Shown: positions 1 to 11,844, counted from the stretch's first letter. The stretch is 64,000 bases of DNA from Dactylonectria macrodidyma (GCA_020744425.1 JAGMUV010000024.1:620001-684000), one strand, 5' to 3'. Notes: a model not told the origin generated them from the sequence alone. Numbers and translations are program-made.

Positions 1-904
1 GTCGGCACAGGAGCCCGTGTCTCGATTGAGGTGCTTGTAGGAGAGTGCCAGAATACAGTGTAGGAGAAGCTGTGAGCCTCTTCCCGTCTCGGCGTCGAAG
101 CGGAATGGGTTTGCGTCGAAGTCATGGGTCAAGGGTATGACGCAGAACTCTTGATCGTCTATGAAAGTTAGAAACGAAGGTTGAGGGCAAGAGGTGGGGC
201 CATATCGTACATCGGGTTAATAGCTGGGTTATTGTGAGGCTGATGTTACATGGTGCTTCTTGGGAGTTTAAAGATGGTATGACAATCTCATCGATGGTTG
301 AATGGTCTGCAGTTGTCCCAGGTTCAATTCTCACACCGTCGCCGTCAGTTGGTAGGGCAGGTCCGGCGATGCCATTCTGAGGGGAGTTGTCGGTAGACGA
401 ATTCTCATCCAACTGTATGAGAGGAACATCTGGTCCAAAGTAAATGGGGAGCTGGTGATGGCCACCGAGCTGATCGAAAGGGGCCATATACAAGGGCCCT
501 GGATCAAGAAAGGGGTTCATCAAATTCGAATATGACCAGTCGATACTGTTGTCATGGCTAATCGTCTCCGCTGGCGGGTTCAGTAGCATCTCGCTCCCCG
601 TCAGGTCGACTGCTCCCTCGCAGAGCAGAGGAGTTTCGAGGTCCTCTGGTGGTTGAGTTTCCGCTGGATTTGTTGACGCAGGCGGTGTGCTGCTAGCAGG
701 CTTCTCTCTATCAATCTCCTTTTCTGAAATGGCCTTGGGGCTCGAAGTCGGTGCTCTCGCCGGCGTTGGTGCTGGCTGAGGTGTTGTCGCACCAGCAATG
801 AGGTTCCTGGAGACACCATTGGGAACGGTGCCATTTTTGCGGCGACGTTTCCGACTGTAAGCACCCACAAACTTGAATTCGCGCGGGGCCTTGACCTGGG
901 ACAT
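1..904 (-). CDS. Fungal-specific transcription factor, 5' part (gene runs off the left edge)
   Basis: Probable nuclear regulator of the fungal-specific transcription factor group (Fungal_trans_2-like). Exon 1 is 904-211 and exon 2 is 158-1 (partial). The intron 159-210 starts GTAC and ends CTAAC...CATAG. The N-terminus has an EFKFV motif followed by the basic stretch SRKRRRK, and no Cys6 cluster; it is followed by a Pro/Ser/Thr-rich region. Splicing gives YDQEFCVIPLTHDFDANPF followed by a Leu-rich helix with LLLHCILALSYKHL. This matches the start of the regulatory domain in this family, where Y-D-x-E-F-C-V-L-P-L is common. The start is the ATG at 904. The remaining 3' part lies outside the window. 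The gene is transcribed away from the dehydrogenase/amine oxidase pair, so it could be their regulator (inference). Family call is fairly sure; target genes are unknown. Confidence 0.72.
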
Positions 905-1443
905 GGTGGATGGACGGATGATCTGGTGTCGTGATATTGGGAGAGCTGGTTCGAGGCGAGAGGTGTCGCGGTTATCACGGATGTCGTAGATGTAGAAGAG
1001 GGGAGAGTTGGAGAATCCGGTATGGAACGGGCCTGGTCCACTAATAAATTAGGCTGGCTCAGGCCCAATGTTCGCCTTCTAAGCGGGTACAGTGCGCATT
1101 CGGGTGGCGGAGGATTTGGAGACGCCTCATGGGTTCTCCGAGTCATGGCCAACACCAACCCCAAAGATGGACTCTCCAACAAACACGAATTATTAGAGGT
1201 GGAGAGATTTTAGAATAGAACTTCGGTATCGACAGAAAATGCTTGGATCGACATGGGATGACCTATTGAGGGACTATTGACGTATCTGAGCGACTGTTAG
1301 GGTCTTGTGCTCTGACTGGGTTAACCATGGACTGGCACTGATAGGGCCAATCTGAACGTATGGAGAAGAGCTACGATGCGATATCAAGATGATAGGGATA
1401 GGTAAGTGGATTCGAGTTATGAATACTATTTGATTACAGACGC
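905..1443. other. Intergenic: upstream of the regulator, downstream of the dehydrogenase
   Basis: About 540 bases without a supported gene. Short open frames on both strands show no family features. It should hold the promoter of the transcription factor to its left and the 3' end of the dehydrogenase to its right. Confidence 0.6.
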
Positions 1444-2434
1444 TTAATTATACAAGCCACCGTTGGCGGAGAGAACCGATCCCGTGGTCCACTTCGCGTC
1501 ATCGCTGCAAAGGAAGGCCACCAACGGCGCAATATCATTAACCTCGCCCACGCGGGCCGCAGCCGGGGTAGAGTCAATCAAAGGCTGCATATCCTTGAGG
1601 AACTGCTCGTCGCTCTGGAACCACTGGTCTAAGACCCACGTTGTTAGCGGTGGGGGCTTCACACACCTTCAGGGTGAGGGGGCTTACCAGTGGCAATGGG
1701 TCCGGGGTTGACGCAGTTGACAGTGATTCCGTGGGACTGGCCAAGCTCCTTAGCCCAGACGCGCACCAGCGCCTCATCGGCGGCCTTGGTGGCAGCGTAG
1801 ACAGTCTGGCCGGCAACGCCTAGGCGGGCGCCGGCCGAGGAGATGAAGACGATGCGGCCGCCCTTGGGCAGATGGGGCTCGCATGCCTTGGTCAGGAAGA
1901 TAGGTCCCTTGACGTTGGCGTCAAAGTGTCGTGTGTAAAAGTCCTCGGTTGTGTCTACAAGGTTTGCCTCGTTGCCCTGGGCAGCGCTTTGGAGATTGTG
2001 AGCCATCTCAGCTATGGAAGCGACGAGTGGCGTAGACTTACTTGTGGATGAGAATCTCTATCTTGCCGGTGGAGCTGATCTTCAGCGCAGCGTCGACTAG
2101 CTTGGCGATGTCCTCGCTCTTGCTGACGTCGGCCTGGACAACGATGGCCTTGGTGCCGTTGGCCTCGACTTCCTTGGCGACTTTCTCAGCGCGCTCCTTG
2201 CTGCCGGCTGAAACATAGTTGACGACGACGTTGGCGCCTCGCTTTCCGAGGAGGACTGCAATGCCGGCGCCAAGACCGCTGCAGGGGTCAGCCAGTCACA
2301 GGCCAGACGGATACATAGCCACCTTGTTAGGGGTAGGCTAGTCCGGGAAGTTCAAAGGAAGGGAAAGCATACCGGGAAGCACCCGTGACAATGGCGGTCT
2401 TGCCAGTAAGCTCGAGGCCGGTGAAGTCGGGCAT
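1444..2434 (-). CDS. Short-chain dehydrogenase/reductase (SDR)
   Basis: NAD(P)-dependent oxidoreductase of the classical SDR family, 260 residues, probably cytosolic. Four exons: 2434-2373, 2278-2042, 1986-1688 and 1628-1444. Introns are 94, 55 and 59 nt; the second ends in an unusual AAAG acceptor that is required to keep the frame (IHN|AAQGN). The N-terminus has the cofactor motif TGASRGLGAG, with N-Y-V after strand 2. The middle has HNAAQG, a variant of NNAG. The active site is the SSAG serine with YAATK, giving Ser-Tyr-Lys, then VNPGPIATG. The end, GSVLSANGGLYN, is typical of ketoreductase-like SDRs. The ATG at 2434 opens MPDFTGLELTGKTAIVTG. The gene is divergent from an amine oxidase 543 bp away, so shared control is plausible. 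Substrate unknown. Confidence 0.9.
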
Positions 2435-2977
2435 GGTTTCTGGTGGAGATATTGAAAGGGAATACGCAGTGTCAAAAGGTTGGTTGGGCTGGGGCCGTAA
2501 AGATTGGAGTGTGATCTTTCTTGTCTAACCAACCGAATGCTGAGGCCCAGACCCTTGGATATTGGCAGGCGTTAAGTAGCTCCCATGTTTGTGACTTGAA
2601 GCTCTGGAGATACCAGGACCACTGTAGAGGTTGGGAGTCTTGCCTAATGCGGAAGTAACTCGAAGTGCAAAAAAAATCGTCTTGTGCTATGTAGACTAAG
2701 TGCGGGGTCGCCTACTACCGGAAAAGGAAGTAAGAAAAATTCTTTCCAATTCGGAGAAAGTTAACGCTATCAATTACTTACTTACGTACTGTAGAAGACG
2801 GGGCTAAAAAGCCGTCCCACATCTCGGATCACCTTCTCAGAGCTCGGTAAGTTACGTTTTAGTCAGACTCTTCTTACTGGCGATTGGCTCGCTCAGATAA
2901 ACATCATATTCTGCTGCTTGAACAGAACCTCCTTGACCCCCTAAACTTGTATCGACCACTCCTTAAACTGTATCAAC
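2435..2977. promoter_or_regulatory. Shared promoter region between divergent SDR and amine oxidase genes
   Basis: This 543-bp stretch separates the start codons of the dehydrogenase (-) and the amine oxidase (+), so both promoters must lie here. I could not pick a convincing TATA box or a defined activator site. Confidence 0.55.
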
Positions 2978-4704
2978 ATGGCCAACAAGACTCGTGACGG
3001 TCACGTATGGACGCCTGCCAGTGGCATGCAGGCAGGCATTGAGAGCGATGCTGTGATTTCACCATCGCGCTCAGTTTCCTCAGTCAGCGAGTGCTATGAC
3101 ACCATCGTCATTGGCGCAGGTTATTCAGGCCTTGCTGCAGCTCGTGATCTCACTCTCTCGAGTAAGCGGTACATTCTATGCATTTATTCTGTATGTTAAT
3201 CATGCTCGGATCATAGACCACTCCGTACTTCTCATCGAAGCCAGGGATCGAATTGGCGGCCGTACTTATACTGCCAAGAAAGATGGTGAGGCTTGGACAG
3301 GCACCTGGAAGTCTACACGCAATCTCACTGAAACTTCCAAGGCTTTCTCTATGAGATGGGCGGGACCTGGGTAACCCATCATATGGGATACCTGTTCAGA
3401 GAAATGGTTCGCTATGGGATGGACCGTGATCTGATCACCACCGGAAGCCCAGACATGCACAAGGGCTATTACACAATCGATGTTCCCGGTACAATACAAC
3501 CTCTCGTCTTTGCTATCGAGGCCCATGGAACTAACCACAAACCATTAGGAACGAGGCCGCGCAAGCTCAGCCACGAGGAGGCCGGCGCGATGCAAGCCAA
3601 GGCCTGGGACATGTTCGTCAACGTTGACGGTCAATTCGGCCGCACCATCTGTCCGCTTCCTCACGCGCAGCTCGACAACCCCATCGTCGCCAGAGCCACC
3701 GTCGAGAGGTGGGACCAGTTGTCCTGTCACGATCGCTTCGAGGAGATCAAACACAAACTAACCAGCGAAGAGCAGGGCCTCCTGGTGTCGCTGCTGCTTC
3801 ACATCTCTGGAGGCAAGATGAAGGAGTCTAGTCTCTGGGATATGATCCGTTCTCATGCTCTGCTTATGCACAGCTCGGACAACTTTACGGATGTCTGGTT
3901 GAGATATAAGTTGCGGGACGGCCAGACGGCGCTTGCTAAGCATATGTTTGAAGAAGCTGCAGAGGCTGGCCTGGACTACGTCTTCTCGGCGCCTGTAAAG
4001 TCCATCAGCCAAGAGTCATCAGGCGAACAGCCGGTGACTGTCACCACTACCAACGGAGACATTTTTCGTGGCCGCAACATCATCAGCACAATCCCCCTAA
4101 ACGTCATGAAAGACATCCAGTTCTCTCCTCCGCTTTCCCAGCGCCGCCAGGAGGCCATCAACATTGGTCACATCAACCACATGACCAAGATCCATGCCGA
4201 CATCAGCAACAAGGAGCTTGAGCGGTGGAATGGCATGCACTTCCCCGGTCTTCTTATGTACGGCTACGGCGACGGTGTCCTGCCCAATGGTGATGTGCAT
4301 GTTGTGGCATTTGGTGCGGACGAGCGGGAGACTTTTGTGCCAGAGAACGACGCGGAGAAGACCATCGAAGCTCTCAAGAAGCTTCACCCTATGGATGTGA
4401 AGCGACTGGTAAGTCACACTCAGCCCTTCCGGTGCTGCAGATGCTAAAAAATACCCAGATCCTCCACAACTGGAGCTCGGATCCTTTCTCAAAGGGTGGC
4501 CCCGCGTGGTGGCAGCCCGGCTACATGTCCAAGTATCAAGATGAGCTCCAAAATCGTCACGGCAACATCTTCTTTGCCTCTGCGGACTGGGCCCATGGAT
4601 GGCGGGCTGCGATTGACGGTGCTTTGGAACAAGGCTCTTTGAATGCCCAAACGGCGCACCGCGAACTGGTTGCCCGGAACAAGAAGACGGCCTGCAAACT
4701 GTAA
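2978..4704 (+). CDS. Flavin-containing amine oxidase (MAO-N-like)
   Basis: FAD-dependent oxidative deamination of an amine to an imine/aldehyde with release of H2O2 and ammonia. 521 residues. Exons are 2978-3161, 3217-3285, 3342-4408 and 4459-4704, with introns of 55, 56 and 50 nt. Residues 46-51 (GAGYSG) form the Rossmann dinucleotide motif and EARDRIGGRTYT the second FAD strand. YEMGGTWVTHHMGY follows the second splice and is characteristic of monoamine oxidases. The C-terminus has FFASADWAHGWRAAIDGALEQG, the conserved flavin-contacting region. There is no SGGC-type Cys for covalent flavin, as in Aspergillus MAO-N. No obvious C-terminal peroxisomal tripeptide (ends CKL; possibly a weak PTS1-like signal). 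It is divergent from the SDR. A broken member of the same family lies at 58.7-59.9 kb. Confidence 0.92.
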
Positions 4705-5878
4705 AAGCGGCGGTGGGCGTATTTCTAGCTGTTTGCATTCTTGTTTTCAAACCTCTAGGCTGACCAGAGATTATTGTGCATGTACATGTCAAGATTTATC
4801 TCGTTGATGGCAAGCGTTGCCCTTTTTTATTTTTATTTTTTTACACAGCGGGATTGATTTCATTCTGCACTACTTGTCGTCACCAAGGCGAGAAATCACC
4901 GCCAGGCTTCTTAATTAAGTATTGCTCCCGTTCGTGATCACTGAGGGCAGTAAGCAGCCGAGGCAGGAAGACGAAAGCACTTACCAGCGGTCATTTACTA
5001 CGGCACATGATTGTTACACAATTGTGGTTTTTTATCTTCACGTCAGCAACTCGCCTTTGATAGAGCGGATAGCTTGCCCCATGGTGATAAATAGATTTTA
5101 TAAAATATAATCAAAACTTAACCTGAAAGTCACAATGCTAAAATACTTCGGAGTTTAAGGGTAAGGGGAATGAACTTATGTCATCTTGGTACCAACTTCC
5201 CAAACAAATACAATGGAGGAAGAGGTACTGTGCTGGATGAGATAAAGCCACCAGCACCGGCCCTGTATGAAGATGAGCCAGCGGCGCCGACGCCTCTCTC
5301 CAAGCTCATGTCGTTGGGCATATTTGTTATGTCCCAGATTATAATGAAACCATGAAAGCTTCATCCGTACCGTAGGTATCTTTGCCGGAGTCACATTTCC
5401 TCCGTAATATAAGATCCACCTCCGCCTCCACAAATCTGGGATGGTCCCGGATACGCGGGGAAATGTGGTGGCGGGCCGGCCATCCTGTCGTGGTGTCCCC
5501 TGTCGTCACGACCTTTTAGGTAGAGGACATTTGCCTAATTGTAGAGGGCTGCAGTACTTCGACAGTCGTCATAGACCCCAATAAGTGGCGGGTGGGCCAG
5601 CCTAGGGAGCCTTCCTACTACAGATAGCACTGTATGGGGCACTGCTCCGCTCTGTCCCGTCAGTGGACCAAGAGAGAGGAGAGGAGAAGCAGGATTGGTG
5701 GAAGCCCTTATAACTCAATCCGGAAGTAAGGCGTCATCGTTTCCTTAGCTTTCCATGCTTTTAAAGCCAAGGTCAAATTCGCAAACCTGATCAAGTCATT
5801 GCGACCTCTCCATCGGCCAAGTCTATCAACCGCCAACCTCTCTTCCACTCAGCCGATCAAGTCGCACCAGCTATCATC
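4705..5878. other. Intergenic between amine oxidase and acetyltransferase
   Basis: About 1.17 kb. Small open frames on both strands look random. There is a mildly AT-rich patch at about 5,080-5,160. The promoter of the acetyltransferase should lie in the last few hundred bases. Confidence 0.6.
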
Positions 5879-6701
5879 ATGGCCAAGCAGGAGTTGGACC
5901 AAGAAATGATTGAGCTAGCCAAGGGCCTGCAGGGAATTCCCTGGTGCGATGAGTATGAGAAGATGGTGTCTGGCATGCTGTACGTCCCTCCCACTATCAG
6001 TGACCCAAGAGCCTTGTCTCACTCACCCGTCTTGCTACCTTGCCTGCAGCTACAACCCCCTCCATCCTAAGCTACTGGAGGGCCGCCATAGGGCCCGTGG
6101 CCTGGCTCACAAGTTCAACAACTTGGACCCCAACACCGGAGACTACGAGGCCATTGCCACGAAGCGCGTGGAGATGCTAGGTGACATCCTCGGCAAGGTC
6201 GGCAAGGGCACTTTCATCGAGCCACCCTTCCTACCCGACTACGGTAGCAACATCTCCATTGGAGAGAACTGCTTCATGAATTTCGGGTTAGTTATCGTCA
6301 AGCCTAATTAAGAAATGCACGTCAACTAAACCTCTTCCAGCCTCACCATCCTTGACACAAGCCTTGTCATCATCGGCGACCGCGTCCAGATGGGCCCCAA
6401 TGTCCAAATCTACACAGCAGGCCATGAGACGAGCGTACTCTCACGGATCAGGTTCGTCGAGTTCGGCCATGCTATCAGAATCGAGGATGACTGCTGGATC
6501 GGTGGCAACGTCGTGATCCTGCCCGGCGTCACCATTGGCCGAGGATGCACTGTTGGCGCCAGTGCTGTCGTGACCAAGAGCCTGCCCCCTTACTCGGTCG
6601 CCCTGGGTGCACCTGCAAAGGTTGTTAAGACGATCCAGTCAGTTGAGGAGGAGCTGGCGGACCCTAACAACATCTTCCGGGACATGACAGATCGAACTTA
6701 A
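5879..6701 (+). CDS. Maltose/galactoside-type O-acetyltransferase (left-handed beta-helix)
   Basis: Predicted to transfer acetyl from acetyl-CoA to a sugar or other hydroxyl acceptor; probably a cytosolic trimer. 232 residues. Exons are 5879-5979, 6050-6286 and 6341-6701, with introns of 70 and 54 nt. The N-terminus (about residues 5-60) fits the maltose acetyltransferase leader helix domain, with the motif MLYNPLHPKLLEGR. Hexapeptide repeats follow: NISIGENCFMNFG, TILDTSLVIIGDRVQMGPNV. IYTAGHET contains the His expected to be catalytic. The last coils are DCWIGGNVVILPGVTIGRG and TVGASAVVTKSLPPYSVALGAPAKVV, the family signature. The length is slightly above the bacterial Maa/LacA range. It is next to an amine oxidase and a Rid protein, but no specific joint role can be read. 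Confidence 0.93.
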
Positions 6702-6997
6702 GAATCAAATAGCTGCCTCGCTTGACACCTCGAGCATGCAATAGAACTGCATCAACAAAGAATTTAGACGCATCAACTATTGAGTGCCATTATCTAAGAC
6801 CGTGATGTATTGATCCGTGTATGAAGTTCATCCGCCCGAGATCCGCCTTCGAATAAAGAGGTGGCGCAGACACACCCTTATCCACTAATCGAGCCATTCC
6901 AACAGTCAAGAGTTTTCCCGTTTGTCTCAAGTACTACCTAATACAGCATTTTTGAAATCAATCTAGGCTCTTGAACAATCCGGCCGGGCGACCCAGC

Positions 6998-7417
6998 CTA
7001 CTCAGTGGCAATCGCCTCCGCCTGTACCTCCGCATTCATTCCAGGGTTGATCATCCCAGCAACAACCACAGACGACCAAGTCGGGGTATGTCCCGGATAG
7101 CGTTTACGGAAGACGGCTTGCATGACTGACTCGTCTTGAGCACGGAGAAGATACGCAACGATCTTGTGGGCGGAAGCGAGGCCATTGCTCACCCCACCAT
7201 GCTTGAGCGCTGCGTCAAGGCAGTTAAAGACGGCATCGAACTCGTCCTCAATGGAGCTCGTGACGAATTCCCCCGTCTCGAGGTTCAAGCCGACATGGCC
7301 GGTGGTGATAACCAATCTGCCTGTGAGAGGAATAGAGGCTGTGGATGCTAGCGATGCGGAACGCAACATTTCCCCGACCGGGCCAGGGAGGAACTGGTAG
7401 CGGATAGGCTGGGACAT
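6998..7417 (-). CDS. Rid-family (YjgF/YER057c/UK114) protein without the usual catalytic Arg
   Basis: 139 residues, single exon, starting at the ATG at 7417 (MSQPIRYQF). Frame extension upstream has no ATG context. The family hydrolyses reactive enamine/imine intermediates made by PLP or flavin enzymes. The fold is readable: SIPLTGRLVITTGHVGLNLETGEF, then the helix EDEFDAVFNCLDAALKHGGVS, and the end strand MNAEVQAEAIA. In canonical RidA the strand before this carries an Arg that holds the substrate carboxylate (P-x-R-x-x-x-x-V). Here the equivalent is PTWSSVVVAGM, with Ser where Arg is expected. So it is a Rid paralogue rather than classical RidA, and its substrate may lack a carboxylate or it may not be an imine deaminase. 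Being near an amine oxidase is suggestive. Confidence 0.85.
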   Translation of the reverse strand: MSQPIRYQFLPGPVGEMLRSASLASTASIPLTGRLVITTGHVGLNLETGEFVTSSIEDEFDAVFNCLDAALKHGGVSNGLASAHKIVAYLLRAQDESVMQAVFRKRYPGHTPTWSSVVVAGMINPGMNAEVQAEAIATE

Positions 7418-8173
7418 TTTGATAAGAAGAATAGAGTGTCTGTATTGGTCTTGTCGTAGAACAAAACTGCGGGTATGTCGCCCAGGCTTTATGTCCAGAT
7501 TTGTTCTCTGCGGAGGATGGGGTCGCTTCCTTTTCACCTCACCATATTAGGTAGTAACACCAGCAACCCCGCCCTGAAACTTGACCCAAATAGGGAACTC
7601 CACCGGCTAGAATGTCATTTATCCCTTGGTTTCAAGTACAGAAAACCATAAGGGCTCACAACTCAAGATAATAAGCTTGTAGTTAGAGAGGCTGCTTGAA
7701 TTTGAATACCTAGTAAGTCGATGCTCGACATCCAGTGATGATCTTCTTATCAACGACTGTTTAAACAGCTCTCCTGAGCATGACTAGCATTTTTTGGGCA
7801 TTTAAAGCCAATATACTCAGTATTCACAGAGCAATACTTTCAAACTTCGAGACAATACAGGCCATGTCGATTACAACAGTGGTAATATCTAGCGCGATGA
7901 TTAAGTTGGTTCCTACTCGGGTTGCAACACCAGGACGGGGACGCCGTTACATAATCGGGTGCAAAAGACGAACTTGGCTCTAAAACCCTCTTGAGGCAAG
8001 CCTCGAAACCACTGTCGTCATCAACCGAACTTTATCCTATTCCGGAAGTCACGACCTCCTTCGAATAAACAAAACAATTCCCTCGGCGGCCTTGCCATAG
8101 TCAAAGGGGCTCTTGGTCCCAGTAGCCTGCTTTGACGTGATATTCAATCCAACCCCAAGCTTCGAGACGTGTG
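7418..8173. other. Intergenic between divergent Rid protein and serine hydrolase genes
   Basis: About 750 bp holding both divergent promoters. No further gene, repeat or clear regulatory site was recognised. Confidence 0.55.
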
Positions 8174-9682
8174 ATGCTTACGTACACTCCCACTGACCGC
8201 TACGCCATGATGTCTTCGACCCTGTCACCAAGTCTTCAGGCAAAGCTCTGTGACATCATCGCCGAGTACACCACTGGAGACTCTGATCGAAAGATTGCCG
8301 GCTTAGTTTTCTCTGCATTCAGAAATGACGGCCAGCCGGTCTTCCAGCATGCCGCCGGTACCAGAGGGATAGCGTCCGAGGAACCCATGTCCCTCGACAC
8401 TATCTTCTGGGTCGCGTCGTTCACCAAGTTGGCTACATCCGTGGCGTGTATGCAGCTTGTAGAGCAGGGCTTGCTTCAGCTAGACGATGCAGACCAGGTA
8501 GAGAGTATCTGTCCCGAGCTGAGAGATGTGAAAGTCTTGACGCGCACCGCTGAGGGCAAATTTGAGCTTGTCGACAAAATTCGGCGGATAACGCTGCGGA
8601 TGCTCCTTAACCACACTGGTATGAAAATCCGAGCACCATGACCGTAGGATGCACTTTACTAATAGAAGGAAAGCTGGTTTCGGGTACGCATTTGAGGATG
8701 AGAAACTCGCAGAATATGGCCGACCGGCTGGAGCCGACGACTTCTCTGGCGAAGCAGTTCACCGAATCAACCGCCCGCTCGTCAATCAACCAAGTGAAGT
8801 GTTCCAGTACGGCATATCTATGGACTGGGTAGGTCTGATCATCGAGAGATTCTCTGGCAAGTCTTTGGACGAGTACTTCAAGGAGAAAATCTTCCAGCCC
8901 CTCGGGATGCAAAGCGTAACCTTTCATCCCTCGGAGGAAGCAAAGTCACACCTAGCATATATGAACCGAAGATCAGCAGATGGAAAGCTAAAACACACGG
9001 ATCATTTGTATCGAGAGCCATTGCTTGCTCGGGGTGGTGAAAAGATCCCCTGTGCTGGAGGCCACGGGTGTTTTGGAAAGCCGACAGAGTTTACAAGTAA
9101 GTCCATCGCCATGTAAGCTAATACTGGCTAACAGAAACAAAGGGTTGATTTCTATGCTCTTAAATCATGGACTGGACGCTCCGACCGGAATGCGGTTCCT
9201 CAAGCCTTCAACTGTGAAAGGTACTTTTGCTCAACGTAACAACTTTAGCATTTTCCTAACTACTCATTCACGATAGAGATGTTTAAGGACCAGATTGCAG
9301 ATAAGCCACGGTACAGTAATGTCTGCGTCCCAGTAGCGAAACCCGAGTGGGCCAATCCGACACCGTTGTTTCCTATGCCGGATGACCATACCGAGGGGTG
9401 GGGATTGTCCTTCTCCATCAGCCATTTCCCGTCTAATACTGGCCGAGCGGCTGGTACAGGATCCTGGGAAGGACTGGCGAACCTCTTCTGGTTCGTTGAC
9501 CGGACCAACAACATCGGTTGTATCATTGGGAGCCAGATTCTTCCTTATGGCGGTAAGTTGCTTGTGAGATGGATAGGGATCATCGTTGACACCGGTAAAC
9601 AGATCGGCCTGTGCTCGAGTGTTTGGACCGCATTGAGACTGAGATTTACAAGGCCTTGCGGGAGGAGACTGGGAAGAATTAG
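8174..9682 (+). CDS. Serine beta-lactamase-family hydrolase/transesterase (EstB/LovD-like)
   Basis: Class C beta-lactamase-fold esterase or acyltransferase, 433 residues from the ATG at 8174; an ATG at 8207 is an alternative start 11 residues later. Exons are 8174-8618, 8674-9096, 9143-9220, 9277-9552 and 9603-9682, with introns of 55, 46, 56 and 50 nt. Introns 1 and 2 end in AAAG, needed for frame (NHT|AGFGY). The motif S-F-T-K at about residues 82-85 gives the nucleophile Ser and Lys. FQYGISMDW gives the family's Tyr motif. Further on are GLSFSISHFP and GRAAGTGSWEGLANLFWFVD, resembling the C-terminal H/W-G-G region. There is no signal peptide. Fungal relatives include acyltransferases of polyketide pathways as well as esterases. 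No polyketide synthase is in this window, so a catabolic esterase is the safer reading. Confidence 0.88.
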
Positions 9683-10205
9683 TGTTTGCTGCACTCGTTC
9701 ACTAGGAGAACTTGGGAGGTAGCAAATCCAGCAATTCAAAGCATTCATACGTTGCAGTCCACTCACTTTGCAAGCTACGAATCGATGAAAGTCGGCAAAC
9801 TGTCATTTTTCCAACAATGCCCTCCTTAATGTCTGCTGTGCGATTTTTCCCCTGCTATCTAGGGTGTTGTGCTTACATATATATTGGGGGGACTGCATAT
9901 GCTTATTTGCACTACTCTTCACTTGTTTTATTATACCGAGATGCTTTTGAGATCAAACTGGATGGCTCCGATATTCGATTTTCGACTCCCCTTGCTTTGA
10001 TGAGACAAGGCTTGAGTGAGGTAAGCTCCTTTAGGAAATATCATGAGAAGCGGGGTAACCATCGAAGCCCAAAAAAAGGTTTGTCTGTATCCAGTATAAT
10101 AGACTGTTTCGAGCGTACTGTTCCCACTTTTTCTTCTTTTTATCCTCCTGCGGTTGCCACAAGGCCCGAAGCCAAGCCCTGTACCAGACAACCCTCACCT
10201 CGAAC
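9683..10205. other. Intergenic between two co-oriented hydrolase genes
   Basis: 523 bp with no supported gene. It holds the 3' end of the beta-lactamase-type gene and the promoter of the alpha/beta hydrolase. A pyrimidine-rich run lies at about 10,120-10,150, shortly before the start codon. Confidence 0.55.
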
Positions 10206-11367
10206 ATGTCGCACACCGCAGAAGAAAGAGCCGCCCAGTTCAGGGCTCTTATCAATCTCCTGCATAGCGTGACGCCTGAGGTCTACAATGCTTTTGACAT
10301 TACACGGACCCACTATGAATCTGCAGGGACCAAGATTGAGGTTGACATCCTAGCTCCTAAGCGGCTCAAGCTGGAACGCACCAAGAGCCACCCGGTGATT
10401 GTGAGGATACATGGCGGCTTCCTCGTACGTGTAACAGCCACCAGGCTATTATCGTAACAAAAGCTGACGCACCGGTCCAGGTCGCAGGATCCAGCTTGTT
10501 TCCTGCTTGGTTCTCTAAGTGGATTTTGGACTTTGCGGAGCAGCATGATGCCGTTATTGTCAGTCCTAATTATCGACTGCTTCCCGAAGTGAAGGGGCGT
10601 GATATCATGCACGACATGGCCAATTTCTGGACATGGTTGCAAAGCGACGGCCCTGACTGTCACCTCAGCTCAGTTGGATGGTCTTACGTTGAATTGAACT
10701 TATCCCAGATCCTTCTCGTTGGCGAGAGTGCAGGTAAGGCATTGAGCTCCTGAATCGACAGCTTATATAACTAACTCCTGAGGACATAGGTGGCTATCTT
10801 GCCCTCCAATCTGTCCTGTCGGGATTCATACGTCCAAAAGCCATGGTTACACTCTACCCCATGATTGACATGCAAGCACCTCACTACACGAAACCATACC
10901 CAAAGCCAGTTGTGGGCGTCACCAACTTCCCCAATGAGGCTGTAGACAGCTTCTTATCCGCCACATTGGGCAAGCCTGCCATTACAGAAGCACACCCACC
11001 TTCACGTCTTGACTCTGCCATCGCCATAGTCCAGAACGGCCGGTTCCTGGAAGTTTTCGGCCATGAGCAGGAGTTGTTTGTGCTTGAACGCATCGAGAAT
11101 GAGTTGCTGCCGCCGAAAGAGGCTGGCCAAACACTCCTACCTCCGCTGTTCCTGCTCCACGGGGAGGATGACACAGCTGTGCCTGCTGAAGGCACGAGGA
11201 AGCTCGTCAACTTGCTGAAGAGGAAGCATCCAGATACCAAACTCCACGTGTCAATACGCCCTGGTGATCATGGATTCGATTTTACCGCGTCAACACAGGA
11301 CAGATGGCTCCGGGAGGGCTTGAATTTTGTTATCGATCCGTGGTTGGGTGGTAAGAGCCGGATGTAG
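10206..11367 (+). CDS. Alpha/beta hydrolase (hormone-sensitive lipase-type esterase)
   Basis: Carboxylesterase-type hydrolase, 349 residues. Exons are 10206-10424, 10481-10733 and 10790-11367, with two 56-nt introns. The oxyanion-hole motif is HGG (VIVRIHGGFLVAGSS). The nucleophile elbow is GESAG, split by intron 2. Asp is in FLLHGEDDTAVP and His in RPGDHGFD, so the Ser-Asp-His triad is complete. VSPNYRLLPE matches the D/N-Y-R-L-x-P-E motif of the HSL group. There is no signal peptide, so it is likely intracellular. It follows the beta-lactamase-type hydrolase on the same strand. Substrate unknown. Confidence 0.92.
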
Positions 11368-11844
11368 CTTTCTATAACGTTGAAATGCAAAGACTCTTCA
11401 TTTTATTATCGCTTGGTTCAACATAACCCTTCAGTAGAGAAAAGAGGCAGTCGATATGCCGAGTAAATGATCAATGTCACAAGGTGGCATAGACACGAAG
11501 AAAATAGTTTATGGCAGGGAAAGTATTTTGTTTGAAACTTTGTAGGGTGTAAAGAACGTCTTATGCGCATGGATTAAGCATCTGATCAGCGTTGTCTTAC
11601 TGTATTAGTGGCTAGTCTCTTGGACGTAGTCTTCGGATTCTCGGTTCTTGAGGCCTTCTTTCTAGTTGTGGGTTTATATGTGGTGCAGGCTGGTAGGATC
11701 TGCTTTAGGCTGGCCTCCATGCATTCCGGTGAGATACACCAGTCATTTTGCATACAATCGTCTAGGTCTAATAGATTCTTATTCAGACTACGTACGGTTA
11801 CCTATTCGCACTCCACATGGCCTCCAGCCTGGTGCACTGTATTT
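11368..11844. other. Intergenic between convergent hydrolase and acetyl-CoA synthetase genes
   Basis: About 480 bp between two stop codons. It should hold both 3' UTRs and terminators. No gene seen; open frames into the neighbouring gene are antisense shadows. Confidence 0.55.
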
